DNA of 64,000 nucleotides from Alphaproteobacteria bacterium (GCA_021775915.1 JAJFGW010000039.1:43305-107304); one strand, 5' to 3'. Positions 55,025-63,373 are shown, numbered from the stretch's first letter. The notes: generated by a model from the letters alone, not told the origin. A program made the numbers and translations.

Positions 55025-55489
55025 ATGAATCTTTTAGAAAAATATATGCTATTGGTTTCTCTGTCCTTTTTCTTCGGCTGCCTGATTATTGCACTAACAG
55101 GGCTGTATGATGATCCCAGACCAAAGAACAGCTACATGTATAGCCCGCCGCAACTGGACACGAGCCAAACACAGCCAATAAAAGAGGCATCAAGACAATA
55201 TACAAGCCTGCCACAAAGTGTGCTGCATTACCCGGGAACAGAGGATTTGAACAAAGACAAAACTATCCTCTGCTATCTGGAAGAGGATTATAAAAACCTC
55301 GTTCGTAAAATAATTGACGAAGACAGCGCCAAGCTTGTGGCGCGCGGCACTATGAAACAAAACGAAATGGAAATTTATGCCGTAAAAAACGGAAAGTTTT
55401 CTGTTTTCGTTATCGGATCTGATGCCATCGGACAAAAAGAAGCCTGCGAAGTATCAAAGGGCAAAGACTGGAAAGTCATAGAACCTTAA
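55025..55489 (+). CDS. Small membrane-anchored protein of unknown function
   Basis: A 154-residue protein with an N-terminal membrane anchor (about 7-27, LLVSLSFFFGCLIIALTGL), a Pro/Gln-rich linker (about 30-65) and a small soluble domain with two Cys (KTILCYLEEDY and KEACEVSKG). The gene is 50 bases after the zincin gene on the same strand and overlaps mnmC by 4 bases. Family unknown. Confidence 0.65.
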   Translation: MNLLEKYMLLVSLSFFFGCLIIALTGLYDDPRPKNSYMYSPPQLDTSQTQPIKEASRQYTSLPQSVLHYPGTEDLNKDKTILCYLEEDYKNLVRKIIDEDSAKLVARGTMKQNEMEIYAVKNGKFSVFVIGSDAIGQKEACEVSKGKDWKVIEP

Positions 55490-57312
55490 CGCCCTGCCCG
55501 GCGCCGCGCCCTTTTTAAAAACCGCGCCGCATGCAAGAGAGTAACGCTTTTCTCCGGCAAGCTAAAAGGCCGCTCCCCTATCATGTCAGCCAGAAGATGT
55601 GCGCCCGCCAGCGATGAAACAATACCGTGAGAGCCATGCGCCGTAGACACATATAAACCGGGCAAATCATTCTCGTTTTCATCCGGCACGGGGCCAATAA
55701 TCGGGAAATGGTCATGAGACGCCGTACGAAAGGCCGCCTTACCTCCTGCCGCGCTCATTTCAAAAGACGGCACATTTAAAGCGAGCTTATCCAGATTGGT
55801 CTGATGGCTTTCTTCCCTGACATCAGTGCCCTCAATCCATTTTTCAAATGTCGCGCCAACAACGTGCTGCCCGTTACAGCCAACCGAAATATAACCGCCG
55901 TAGCAAATATTGCTTTTAAGTTTTGCTGACAACAACGTTTCTTCAACGAGGCTGACCTGCCCTCGCACGGGTTTTATTGGTAACCATGACAGCATATCAA
56001 AATCCTTTGCGGCAACAGCCCCGGCAATGATAACGGCATCAAAGCCCTCTCCATTCACCAGCCAGCCACCACCATCACCCTGCTCAAGCGTTTGAACCTG
56101 TGTACCCAGCCTGATATCTGCGCCGTGCGCATAAACAGAACAAATATCCTGCGGCGAAACAGAGCCTGCTTCCGGCAGAAATATCGCTTGCGAAGCCAGC
56201 TCAACCCCGGCCTGATCGGAAGCTTCCGCAGCAGATAGAAACTGAATATGTTCTTCGTGCCAACCCCAATTTTCATATAACGAACGAAATCTCTTTTCCT
56301 TATCGGCACTATTCACAAGATGCAGCGCGCCGCACTCTTTAAAAGAAATATCATGCGCACGGGAAAGTTCCCGCAATGTCCGCACCGCCTGCGCATAAGC
56401 CGCAACATAAAAATCAGACTCCGCACTCCGCAGCGCCGACAAACGAGGATTGTAAAGCCCGGTTACATTCCCTGACGCTCCGGCGGCCAGATTATTCTCT
56501 TTCTCAAAGATCGTGACTTTAACACCCTGCTGCTCGAGCACATAAGCGCACGCAGTCCCGGCAAGCCCCCCGCCAACAATAGCGATACGATCCGGATTGT
56601 TTTTCTTTGAATCCTGAGCGCAACCCTCCCGAAACTGCGCCACAACCATCTCGCGCTTGCGCCCAAAGCCCGGAACCTTCCCCGCCGTGAAACCGGTATC
56701 TTCCAAACCCCGCCGCACATGCCCCGCGACTGTAAATGTGGCAACCGTAGCGTCTTTGGCACTCAACCGCGCCATTTCGGAAAATAACTTCGGTGTCCAC
56801 ATTTGCGGATTTTTTGCCGGCGCAAAACCGTCAAGAAACCAGGCATCAACGCCGCGCGGCACCACAAGTTCCGGCAAGGCGTCATTCACATCATCAAAAA
56901 TAAGCGTCAAAGTTACCCGGGCACTCAACACAAGACGGTGAAACCCTTTGGTGCGGATAGGGTAAAGCGCCAGCAATTTCTCCAGCTTCTCTCCCAACTC
57001 CGCCTGCCAACCCGCAAGAGCCTGCCTGATCTCCGAAACACTCAAGGGGTAAAGCTCAAATGAAATATAATCGAGGCGCTGGCTTTCATCCGCCGTTTCT
57101 TCAAATAAAGCCCACGCCGCCAGAAAATTCAGCCCGGTACCAAAGCCAGTCTCAGCAACAGCAAAGCTCGCGCGCGCTTTCCAACGCTCCGGCAAATGAT
57201 TACCATCGAGAAAAACATGTTTCGTCTCCGCAAGACCGTCTTCCGGAGAAAAATAAATATCGTCAAAACGTTGATTATAAAGCCCGTCTCTCATATCCTT
57301 ACCCAAGTACAT
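55486..57312 (-). CDS. mnmC: Bifunctional tRNA mnm5s2U synthesis protein MnmC
   Basis: A 608-residue two-domain enzyme that finishes mnm5s2U at the wobble position of tRNAs. The N-terminal methyltransferase (about 1-230) has VAETGFGTGLNFLAAW, the DAWFLDGFAPAKNPQMW motif and ends in PGFGRKREM. The C-terminal FAD-dependent oxidase (about 240-600) opens with AIVGGGLAGTACAYVLEQQG and has ENNLAAGASGNVTGL and STAHGSHGIVSSLAGAHLLA. Length is near that of E. coli MnmC. It is divergent from the secreted Ig-like protein. Confidence 0.95.
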   Translation of the reverse strand: MYLGKDMRDGLYNQRFDDIYFSPEDGLAETKHVFLDGNHLPERWKARASFAVAETGFGTGLNFLAAWALFEETADESQRLDYISFELYPLSVSEIRQALAGWQAELGEKLEKLLALYPIRTKGFHRLVLSARVTLTLIFDDVNDALPELVVPRGVDAWFLDGFAPAKNPQMWTPKLFSEMARLSAKDATVATFTVAGHVRRGLEDTGFTAGKVPGFGRKREMVVAQFREGCAQDSKKNNPDRIAIVGGGLAGTACAYVLEQQGVKVTIFEKENNLAAGASGNVTGLYNPRLSALRSAESDFYVAAYAQAVRTLRELSRAHDISFKECGALHLVNSADKEKRFRSLYENWGWHEEHIQFLSAAEASDQAGVELASQAIFLPEAGSVSPQDICSVYAHGADIRLGTQVQTLEQGDGGGWLVNGEGFDAVIIAGAVAAKDFDMLSWLPIKPVRGQVSLVEETLLSAKLKSNICYGGYISVGCNGQHVVGATFEKWIEGTDVREESHQTNLDKLALNVPSFEMSAAGGKAAFRTASHDHFPIIGPVPDENENDLPGLYVSTAHGSHGIVSSLAGAHLLADMIGERPFSLPEKSVTLLHAARFLKRARRRAGR

Positions 57313-57330
57313 TTTTCAGGAGATCCCATC

Positions 57331-58122
57331 ATGCGCATTTTGATTTTTTCTTTCTTCATTTTTGCTCTGACCGCAGTAAGTTTTTCAATACCATCCTTTG
57401 CAGGGCAAGAAACAAACTTCGTTATAACGGTTAAAGCCCGGGATGCAAAATTCATTGGCACCGCTGCCGGTGGCGCGCAAATCGTGATCAGAAACCGGCT
57501 CACCGGTGATATTCTTGCTACCGGCATAACATATGGTGAGACTGGTGACACCGCCCTTATCATGGGAGAAGACCGCGCTCGCGATACTGTTCTTGCTACA
57601 AAAAGCAGCGCTAAATGGTCATTCTCACTTGAGTTCTGGGAGCCGACACCCGTCACCATTACAGCTACAGCGCCTTTGGGACAAGCACAAAGTATGGTCA
57701 CAGTTTCCGAAGACATGATCCTGATCCCCGGAAAAGATTACACCTCCGGCAACGGCATTATGCTCGAAGTCCCCGGCTTTTCAGTTGACGTTATAAGTCC
57801 TACGCCCAACCATAAATTCAAACACGACCCAAATGTACCTATAACAGTTGAGGCTAATGTTATGAAGCTGTGCGGTTGCCTTATTGAAGAAGGCTCTCCA
57901 TGGGCACCGGAACGCTACGAGGTTGAGGCTCATGTTTATCTCGATGGCCGCTACATAACCTCTATTAATATTCCCTATGCCAATGAACCGGGCATGTATG
58001 GCACCAACCTGAAACTACCCCTCCCCGGCAGCTACCGCATCCATGTCACGGCCTTTGATCCGATAACCAAAGAAGCCGGTATGGATACGACGACTGTTAT
58101 CCTTGAAGGACAAAAGGAATAA
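57331..58122 (+). CDS. Secreted two-domain beta-rich protein of unknown function
   Basis: A 263-residue protein with a signal peptide (cleavage near PSFA-GQE) and two likely Ig-like beta-sandwich halves, split near residue 145 (VPGFSVDVISPTPNHKF). The first half has DAKFIGTAAGGAQIVIRN and the second a Cys pair (MKLCGCLIEEGSPWAP) that could bind metal or form a disulphide. CAGGAG precedes ATG 57331, which decides the start. It is 9 bases before the M3 peptidase gene and may be cotranscribed. Family not recognised. Confidence 0.75.
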   Translation: MRILIFSFFIFALTAVSFSIPSFAGQETNFVITVKARDAKFIGTAAGGAQIVIRNRLTGDILATGITYGETGDTALIMGEDRARDTVLATKSSAKWSFSLEFWEPTPVTITATAPLGQAQSMVTVSEDMILIPGKDYTSGNGIMLEVPGFSVDVISPTPNHKFKHDPNVPITVEANVMKLCGCLIEEGSPWAPERYEVEAHVYLDGRYITSINIPYANEPGMYGTNLKLPLPGSYRIHVTAFDPITKEAGMDTTTVILEGQKE

Positions 58123-58131
58123 GCGAATACC

Positions 58132-60183
58132 ATGACAAACCCGTTATTGCAGGTTTCAAACCTGCCCAATCACGCCCCTTCCTTTGATGTTATCGAGGAA
58201 AGCCATTATTTGCCCGCGATTGAAAAGGCGATCAAAGAGGCTCGCGTCAATATAGATGCCATAAAAAACAACGAGGCTGCTCCTGATTTTGAAAATACGA
58301 TCATTGCCTTGGAAGTGGCAAGCGAGTCCCTCGGCATTGCCACCTCCATATTTTACAACCAGCTTTCAGCAAACGGTACCGACGGCCTACATGAGCTGGC
58401 CGAAAAAATAGGGCCTATTTCTTCGAATTTTTCCAGTGACATCGGCCATGATGAAAAGCTGTTCGCCCGCGTTAAAGTCGTGCATGACAGGCAGGAAGAA
58501 CTGAACCTGCCCCCGGAACAACAAATGCTACTCGATGACACTTACAAAGGTTTTGTCCGGGGCGGCGCGCTACTGGATACAACGCAAAAACAGCGTTTCC
58601 GTGAAATTTCCGAAAAAATGTCTGTGCTGACCCCCGCCTTTATGAACAATGTCAAAAAATCGGCTGAAGAATTTGAGCTTATCATTGATAATGAGGACGA
58701 TTTGGCCGGACTACCAAATTCGGCCATTGAAGGCGCGCTTCATGCCGCCGATGAAAAAGGCCACAAAGGAAAATGGTTCTTCAATCTGGACATGCCGAGC
58801 TTTGGCCCTTTTATCCAATACGCTGACAACCGTGAATTACGCGAACAAATGTGGCGCGGCTACAACAATCAGGCCTTCGGCGGAGAGCTTGATAATAGCA
58901 AGACCGTGCTGGACATTGTCCGCCTGCGCCATGAACGCGCGCAGCTTCTTGATTACACAACACACGCCCATTATGTTCTGGAACGGCGCATGGCCGAAAT
59001 GCCGCAAAATGTGCAAAGCTTTCTGGATCAATTAAAGACGGCCTACAAACCGGCGGCGGAAAAAGACCTGAAACAATTGCAGGATTTCACCAACGAGCTA
59101 GGCGGCCCCGGTAAACTACAACCATGGGATATTGGCTATTATGCCGAGAAGCTCAAACAAAAGCTTTTCGATTTTTCCAGCGAAGATTTTCGCCCTTACT
59201 TTCAGCTCGACAACGTCATAGAGGGCGTATTCGAGCATTTCACGAAGCTGTTTAACCTGCAATTCAAAGCATCAAGCGCTTATCCCGTCTGGCACGAAGA
59301 CGTCAAATCTTATGATGTATTCGATAAAACGGACTCTACGTTTCTCGGCACGCTTTATGCAGATTTTCACCCGCGCACCGGCAAGCAAAACGGCGCATGG
59401 AAAACAAGCTACCGCGATCAGGGCTTGTTTCACGGCAAGCAAGAGCGTCCTGTCATCGCCATTGTTACAAACTTCACCAAGCCAACGGCAGACAAGCCTT
59501 CGCTACTCACCCACGGCGAAGTTGAAACCCTGCTGCATGAAATGGGACACGCCATACATGGCATGCTCTCAAAGGTGACCTATCGCTCGCTCGCGGGCAC
59601 GAATGTGCTGTGGGACTTTGTTGAACTGCCCTCGCAAGTTCAGGAAAACTGGGGCTACACCAAAGAAACTCTGGATTTATTTGCCGTGCATTATGAAACA
59701 GGTGAAAAAATTCCGGCGGAGCTTATACAAAAGCTCAATGACGCCAAGAATTTTATGGTCGGTTGGAGTGGGCTGAGACAAGTCGGGCTGGCAACGCTAG
59801 ATATGGCCTGGCATTCACAAGACCCCAAAGACATTAGTGACGTCGCTGCTTTTGAAGATGCGGCGACAGCAGACACAGCGCTGTTCCCGCGCCTTGCCGG
59901 GCCGATGTCGACCCATTTCAGCCATATCTTTGCCGGTGGTTATTCGGCGGGCTATTACAGTTACAAATGGGCCGAAGTGCTGGATGCCGATGCTTTTGAG
60001 CTATTCCTTGAACGCGGCCTGTATGACCGCCCTACGGCAGAAGCCTTTAAAAACGAAGTCCTCTCCAAAGGTGGTAGCGAACACCCTACCGTTTTATATC
60101 GCCGCTTCCGTGGCCGCGATGCCGACCCGGATGCCCTGTTGCGCCGCGAAGGGCTTATCAGCAAAAAAGCCAAAGCGGCCTGA
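58132..60183 (+). CDS. dcp: M3-family oligopeptidase / peptidyl-dipeptidase
   Basis: A 683-residue metallopeptidase of the Dcp/OpdA group that removes dipeptides or cuts short peptides. The zinc site HEMGHAIHG starts at residue 469, followed by GTNVLWDFVELPSQVQENW with the third ligand Glu. The C-terminal HFSHIFAGGYSAGYYSYKW region is typical. There is no signal peptide, so it is cytoplasmic. Whether it is Dcp or OpdA cannot be settled by eye; the symbol is the closest guess. Confidence 0.93.
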   Translation: MTNPLLQVSNLPNHAPSFDVIEESHYLPAIEKAIKEARVNIDAIKNNEAAPDFENTIIALEVASESLGIATSIFYNQLSANGTDGLHELAEKIGPISSNFSSDIGHDEKLFARVKVVHDRQEELNLPPEQQMLLDDTYKGFVRGGALLDTTQKQRFREISEKMSVLTPAFMNNVKKSAEEFELIIDNEDDLAGLPNSAIEGALHAADEKGHKGKWFFNLDMPSFGPFIQYADNRELREQMWRGYNNQAFGGELDNSKTVLDIVRLRHERAQLLDYTTHAHYVLERRMAEMPQNVQSFLDQLKTAYKPAAEKDLKQLQDFTNELGGPGKLQPWDIGYYAEKLKQKLFDFSSEDFRPYFQLDNVIEGVFEHFTKLFNLQFKASSAYPVWHEDVKSYDVFDKTDSTFLGTLYADFHPRTGKQNGAWKTSYRDQGLFHGKQERPVIAIVTNFTKPTADKPSLLTHGEVETLLHEMGHAIHGMLSKVTYRSLAGTNVLWDFVELPSQVQENWGYTKETLDLFAVHYETGEKIPAELIQKLNDAKNFMVGWSGLRQVGLATLDMAWHSQDPKDISDVAAFEDAATADTALFPRLAGPMSTHFSHIFAGGYSAGYYSYKWAEVLDADAFELFLERGLYDRPTAEAFKNEVLSKGGSEHPTVLYRRFRGRDADPDALLRREGLISKKAKAA

Positions 60184-60204
60184 TTTATTTTACCGCAGAG
60201 CTCA

Positions 60205-60389
60205 TAGAGAAAGACCCCCGCTTGAAAAGCGGGGGTCTGTAGTTTGTGTGTGGGGTTTTTATAATTAGTGGACCGCGGAAATTCCTCCTCCAGGCCGGTC
60301 CTTATCGCAGAGCGCCACCCTTGTGTGTGTGGGGATTGGCATAAAGCCAAAATCGAAGCAGCACCCCGGCGATAATTCAATTAAGCATT
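60205..60389 (-). ncRNA. Candidate structured small RNA (about 185 nt)
   Basis: On the minus strand a well-formed promoter (60397-60425) precedes a non-coding stretch that ends at a 12-bp terminator hairpin (60212-60238). In between, TTATCGC near 60372 pairs with GCGATAA near 60309, TTGGC/GCCAA forms a 5-bp hairpin, GGGG/CCCC closes around it, and GGACCG/CGGTCC (about 60297-60266) forms another stem with AGGAGGA in its loop region. Two single-stranded CCCCACACACA copies are present. It matches none of tmRNA, RNase P, SRP or an obvious 6S pattern. It may be a regulatory RNA. Confidence 0.6.
60212..60238 (-). terminator. Hairpin terminator of the small RNA (may also serve dcp)
   Basis: AGACCCCCGCTT (60212-60223), GAA loop, AAGCGGGGGTCT (60227-60238). 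On the minus strand TTCTC follows; on the plus strand GTAGTTTG follows, so termination should be better on the minus strand. It lies 28 bases after the dcp stop. Confidence 0.75.
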
Positions 60390-60396
60390 GAGGGGG

Positions 60397-60425
60397 ACAT
60401 TACACCCGTTTTTAGGTTATGTCAA
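60397..60425 (-). promoter_or_regulatory. Near-consensus sigma-70 promoter of the small RNA
   Basis: On the minus strand TTGACA (complement of 60420-60425), a 17-base spacer, TAATGT (complement of 60397-60402). The transcript should begin near 60389-60390. Confidence 0.75.
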
Positions 60426-60443
60426 CTATTAAATGTAATTTTT

Positions 60444-60495
60444 TTATACTAAAAGGGCAATGTTTAAGAATAAACATCTTGATCTTTTAGTATAA
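60444..60495. promoter_or_regulatory. Large nested inverted repeat, candidate operator of the XRE regulator
   Basis: Outer arms TTATACTAAAAG (60444-60455) and CTTTTAGTATAA (60484-60495) match perfectly over 12 bp; inner arms TGTTTA (60461-60466) and TAAACA (60471-60476) match over 6 bp. All share nearly one centre. The repeat ends 18 bases before the xre start, overlaps its probable -10 region (TATAAC) and begins about 20 bases upstream of the -35 box of the divergent small RNA. Confidence 0.65.
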
Positions 60496-60513
60496 CAGCA
60501 TTATAAGAACCAA

Positions 60514-61170
60514 ATGATTAGCCGTGAACAAATAAAAGCCGCCCGCGCGATGCTTGACTGGAGCCAAAAAGTTTTAGGAGAGAAATGCGACAGCGTCTCC
60601 GAACCAACAATCAAACTCATCGAAACCGGAAAAATAAATTCAACCCCGGAAACGCTAGGCGCTCTTCAAAAAACGATGGAAGACGCGGGGATTGAGTTTT
60701 TACCGCAAAAAGGCGTGCGATTTAGTGATGACCTGTTAACGATACTAGAAAAACAAGGTGAAAATGACTATGTGTACCTTCGCCTGATGGACGATATATT
60801 TAATACGGTCAAAGGGTGCCACAGCGATATCCTTTTTAGCTTTGTAGATCAATCTCTTGCTCCTGATGACGTCATCGACAGACAGATGATGATTAGAAAA
60901 ACAGGTTGCGCCATGCGATTTCTTGTTCGTTACGGCGATACAGAATTGCGCTACCCGCTTGATGAGTACAGGTATCTCCCCAAAGGTCACTATCTAACCA
61001 ACCCATGTATTGTCTATGAAAATAAGTTCGCCTTGATGGTCGGCGAATGGGACAAAGTGGTTATTATCAACGACCCTTCTGTTGCCAAATTAAAACGCAA
61101 AGAATTTGATATAATTTGGGACTATGGGGAACGCCCTCAAAAAACCACCCATGAAAAGGCTATATCATGA
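60514..61170 (+). CDS. XRE-type helix-turn-helix regulator with C-terminal sensor-like domain
   Basis: A 218-residue protein. An N-terminal XRE HTH (residues 2-60: SREQIKAARAMLDWSQKVLG, SEPTIKLIETGKI, ALQKTMEDAGIEFLPQKGVR) of the short alphaproteobacterial type is followed by an unfamiliar domain of about 150 residues (DYVYLRLMDDIFNTVKGCHSD, MRFLVRYGDTELRYPLDEY, LMVGEWDKVVIINDPSVA). This second part may sense a small ligand. Its stop overlaps the start of the CDPS-like gene (ATGA), so the two are coupled. A large inverted repeat lies just upstream. Confidence 0.85.
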   Translation: MISREQIKAARAMLDWSQKVLGEKCDSVSEPTIKLIETGKINSTPETLGALQKTMEDAGIEFLPQKGVRFSDDLLTILEKQGENDYVYLRLMDDIFNTVKGCHSDILFSFVDQSLAPDDVIDRQMMIRKTGCAMRFLVRYGDTELRYPLDEYRYLPKGHYLTNPCIVYENKFALMVGEWDKVVIINDPSVAKLKRKEFDIIWDYGERPQKTTHEKAIS

Positions 61171-61991
61171 GCGGTAATATTGTTACATTTCCTTCCTATA
61201 GTGAAAAATCTGATAATCAGTATCGGGAATACAAACATGAATTTCGCTCAGAAGACCAACGCTGGAAAAACAGAAAACACCAGCCAATCAACGCTGCCAT
61301 CCTAGGGATTAGCTCTGGATCGCCTTACGTAACATCAGGAAGCAAACTGGATAGCTGTCTACACGCCATTTACAAACAAACAGACCATCTTTTTATTAGC
61401 AACACTTACAGCCCCTACCAGTACAGCTTTATGGCAGAGGGGCTCGATGCTGAAACCGCCCTTACCAAGGCCAAAGAACACGGCAACGCGTGGATAGAAA
61501 ACAACAGAGAGCTTCTTGAGCATTATCAAAAAGAAGCATCTACACAAGGTAAAAGCCTTACCATCATAGACTGGATCAGCGATATACGGAACCATCCAAA
61601 TTATACAGAGTACCTTGTGAAGGCTCATGGTTTTTTTCATCAAAACCAAAATTTCCACGATTCTATTGAGCAAGATGTAGCGTCTCTTCTAAAAAGAAAA
61701 ATCAAAAGAGAAAAAGGCAAAAACGCTATTTCGTATATCAAACCGTTTTTTCTAAAAATGAACACAAAATCCGCTTTGGAAAAAATTACCGGATACTGGA
61801 TTATGACAGAAATGTTGCAAAAGAAAACAGGTGAAAACTTAGTTTCCTACTTCTACAATGGCCCTGTTTCTCCTCAAATCAATTTTTTCAGAACACACGC
61901 GGACGATATCCCTGAAAATATGATAGATCCCCTAAAGTCTATTATTTATGTCGATATCACTTTTAGAAAAAGAAATCAAAAAGCCGCCTGA
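61167..61991 (+). CDS. Divergent tRNA-dependent cyclodipeptide synthase (CDPS)-like protein
   Basis: A 274-residue cytoplasmic protein. Recalled by eye against AlbC, the order of blocks matches: AAILGISSGSPYVTS (45-57) to the nucleophile loop GISxGNSYF; AEGLDAETALTKAKEHGN (90-107) to the helix after the second strand; IIDWISDIRNHPNYTEYLVKAHG (133-155, two blocks) to the SLSELxxxPEY region; GYWIMTE (209-215) to NYVLAE; and LVSYFYNGPVS (225-235) to VLCYHIDTPIT. Ser49, Glu215 and Tyr228 stand where AlbC has Ser37, Glu182 and Tyr202. Asn40 is Ser52, Tyr178 is Trp211 (Tyr210 adjacent), His203 is Phe229, and the helix that is Arg-rich in AlbC is not basic. CDPSs make cyclodipeptides from aminoacyl-tRNAs; activity here is inferred. 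Confidence 0.72.
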   Translation: MSGNIVTFPSYSEKSDNQYREYKHEFRSEDQRWKNRKHQPINAAILGISSGSPYVTSGSKLDSCLHAIYKQTDHLFISNTYSPYQYSFMAEGLDAETALTKAKEHGNAWIENNRELLEHYQKEASTQGKSLTIIDWISDIRNHPNYTEYLVKAHGFFHQNQNFHDSIEQDVASLLKRKIKREKGKNAISYIKPFFLKMNTKSALEKITGYWIMTEMLQKKTGENLVSYFYNGPVSPQINFFRTHADDIPENMIDPLKSIIYVDITFRKRNQKAA

Positions 61992-62018
61992 CGCAGAATT
62001 TAAAAACGTGCCAACTTA

Positions 62019-62063
62019 GCCGCCTCGGGGAACAATACCCTCAAAGGCGGCATTTTCTTTTTT
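62019..62063 (+). terminator. Terminator of the xre-CDPS operon
   Basis: GCCGCCT (62019-62025) pairs with AGGCGGC (62045-62051), with an extra GGG/CCC pair inside the loop, and ATTTTCTTTTTT follows. It lies 28 bases after the CDPS-like stop. Confidence 0.8.
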
Positions 62064-62105
62064 GGCGGGGTGCGTTAAGCTACTTTGACAAACAAGGAGA
62101 CAGAA

Positions 62106-62483
62106 ATGAGCAGTTCAGAACTTGACGGCACATACCAGATCAGCACCGTGACTAATTACCATGGGCCGCTGGAGCGCAAGAGCGACGGCATTACAGAGAT
62201 TGTCGATGGCAAAACCACACGCACAGACGATAACAAAGTTATCTGGACCAGCGAATTTTCCATTATGAACAACAAACAAATCAAGATGACTTCGGTGGCA
62301 GACCCGAGCAACGCCGCCGGAGATTTTGCCTTAAACCGCCCGGACGGCTCCCCCACCCGCGAGCCTGTCACTTACGAAACAGTTCTGCGTTATGCCCGCA
62401 AAGGCGATAAAATCCAGATGTCCGGCCAAATAGAATACGGCAATGAAATTATTTTCATCACCATGCGTAAAACGGACGATTAA
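62106..62483 (+). CDS. Small soluble protein of unknown function
   Basis: A 125-residue protein without signal peptide. AAGGAG precedes ATG 62106 by 8 bases. The sequence alternates short strands (LDGTYQISTVTNYHG, KVIWTSEFSIMNNKQIKMTS, GDKIQMSGQIEYGNEIIFITM), which suggests a small lipocalin-like beta barrel. It follows the xre-CDPS terminator and converges on the CtlX-like gene with a 4-base overlap. Family not recognised. Confidence 0.72.
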   Translation: MSSSELDGTYQISTVTNYHGPLERKSDGITEIVDGKTTRTDDNKVIWTSEFSIMNNKQIKMTSVADPSNAAGDFALNRPDGSPTREPVTYETVLRYARKGDKIQMSGQIEYGNEIIFITMRKTDD

Positions 62484-63373
62484 AACAGCTCCATAATCAG
62501 GCAGCGCGCAGAGCCACCGCCATATTTTTCAATCGTCGGGATCGGTGCATACAGCAATTTGCTAAATACCCCTTCATATTTTTTCTTTTGCTCTTCGCTC
62601 AGGGCCTGCCACGCCGTTTCAGACATTACCAGCATCCGGTCACCATCAGCATTCAGAATCTCCAGAGAATTACCGCAGAAAGATTTTAATTGCTCCGCGC
62701 CAAGCTCAACCACATCATGTGTTTTCTTCAGGCGCGTAAGAACCCTTTCCCGATGCTCTTCTTTAATGGACTCGGCACATATAGCCACAACCTCGGTGCC
62801 AATCCACATTACAAGGTCGGTATGGTAAATAGGCGCGCCGGTATGAGTATCAGATTCAAAAATCTCAACATCAAAACCTGTTTTTTCGCCCCAAAGCCTT
62901 ACAAGCTCTTCATTTGTTCGCCCTGACAAAGTCGCATAGGCAACTTTGTTTGTCCGGTCCAGACACAGGCTGCCTAAACTCTCCAAAAATTTTCCCTGAT
63001 TTTCAAAATCAGTAAAGTCATGTGCCACATCATAAAAACGGCTAAAAAATGCAATCATTTCCGGAGAGCGTTCACGGCGGCGGTTATCATTGCGCATCGG
63101 GTAGACAATCATCTTTCCATCTTCATGGGTGGAAATCCAGTTCGGGAACAAATGATCCGGGCATCCTTTTGAACCCAGAACCGTTGTCACAGCCACGCCA
63201 TTTTCCACCAGCATATCGCGGAAGCCCCGGAACTCGGACAATGCTTTTTTAAATAGCTCCTCCGGGCTTTCCTGCGCTTCAACCTGGTAAATATTGGTAT
63301 CCATTGTTTCCGGGTTGGCATAAAACTCTGCCGGTTCTATCAGCAAAAGATGTCCTGTTGATTGTTTGCCCAT
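62480..63373 (-). CDS. CtlX-like guanidino-group hydrolase (arginine deiminase fold)
   Basis: A 297-residue protein of the amidinotransferase/arginine-deiminase fold. Motifs: HLLLIEPAEFYANPETMDTN near the N-terminus, LFPNWISTHEDGKMIVYPMR (about 85-105; Asp/Glu and His pair), the YHTDLVMWIG block (His-Thr-Asp) and the C-terminal GGGSARCLIMELF with the catalytic Cys. This is the pattern of CtlX-type proteins linked to citrulline or arginine breakdown. AAAGGA precedes ATG 63373; an upstream ATG at 63436 also has a fair site (AGGG), so the start is uncertain. Confidence 0.85.
   Translation of the reverse strand: MGKQSTGHLLLIEPAEFYANPETMDTNIYQVEAQESPEELFKKALSEFRGFRDMLVENGVAVTTVLGSKGCPDHLFPNWISTHEDGKMIVYPMRNDNRRRERSPEMIAFFSRFYDVAHDFTDFENQGKFLESLGSLCLDRTNKVAYATLSGRTNEELVRLWGEKTGFDVEIFESDTHTGAPIYHTDLVMWIGTEVVAICAESIKEEHRERVLTRLKKTHDVVELGAEQLKSFCGNSLEILNADGDRMLVMSETAWQALSEEQKKKYEGVFSKLLYAPIPTIEKYGGGSARCLIMELF

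Noticed and set aside
60205..60389. Identification of the candidate RNA as SRP RNA, tmRNA, RNase P RNA or 6S RNA
   Set aside because: The SRP GGTCCGGAAGGAAGCA-type loop, the tmRNA tag and the RNase P core are absent, and the 5' and 3' ends do not pair into the long closed rod of 6S RNA.
62019..62063. Riboswitch before the gene at 62106
   Set aside because: The hairpin has a T-run and follows the CDPS-like stop closely; a simple terminator explains it and no aptamer-like core is seen.
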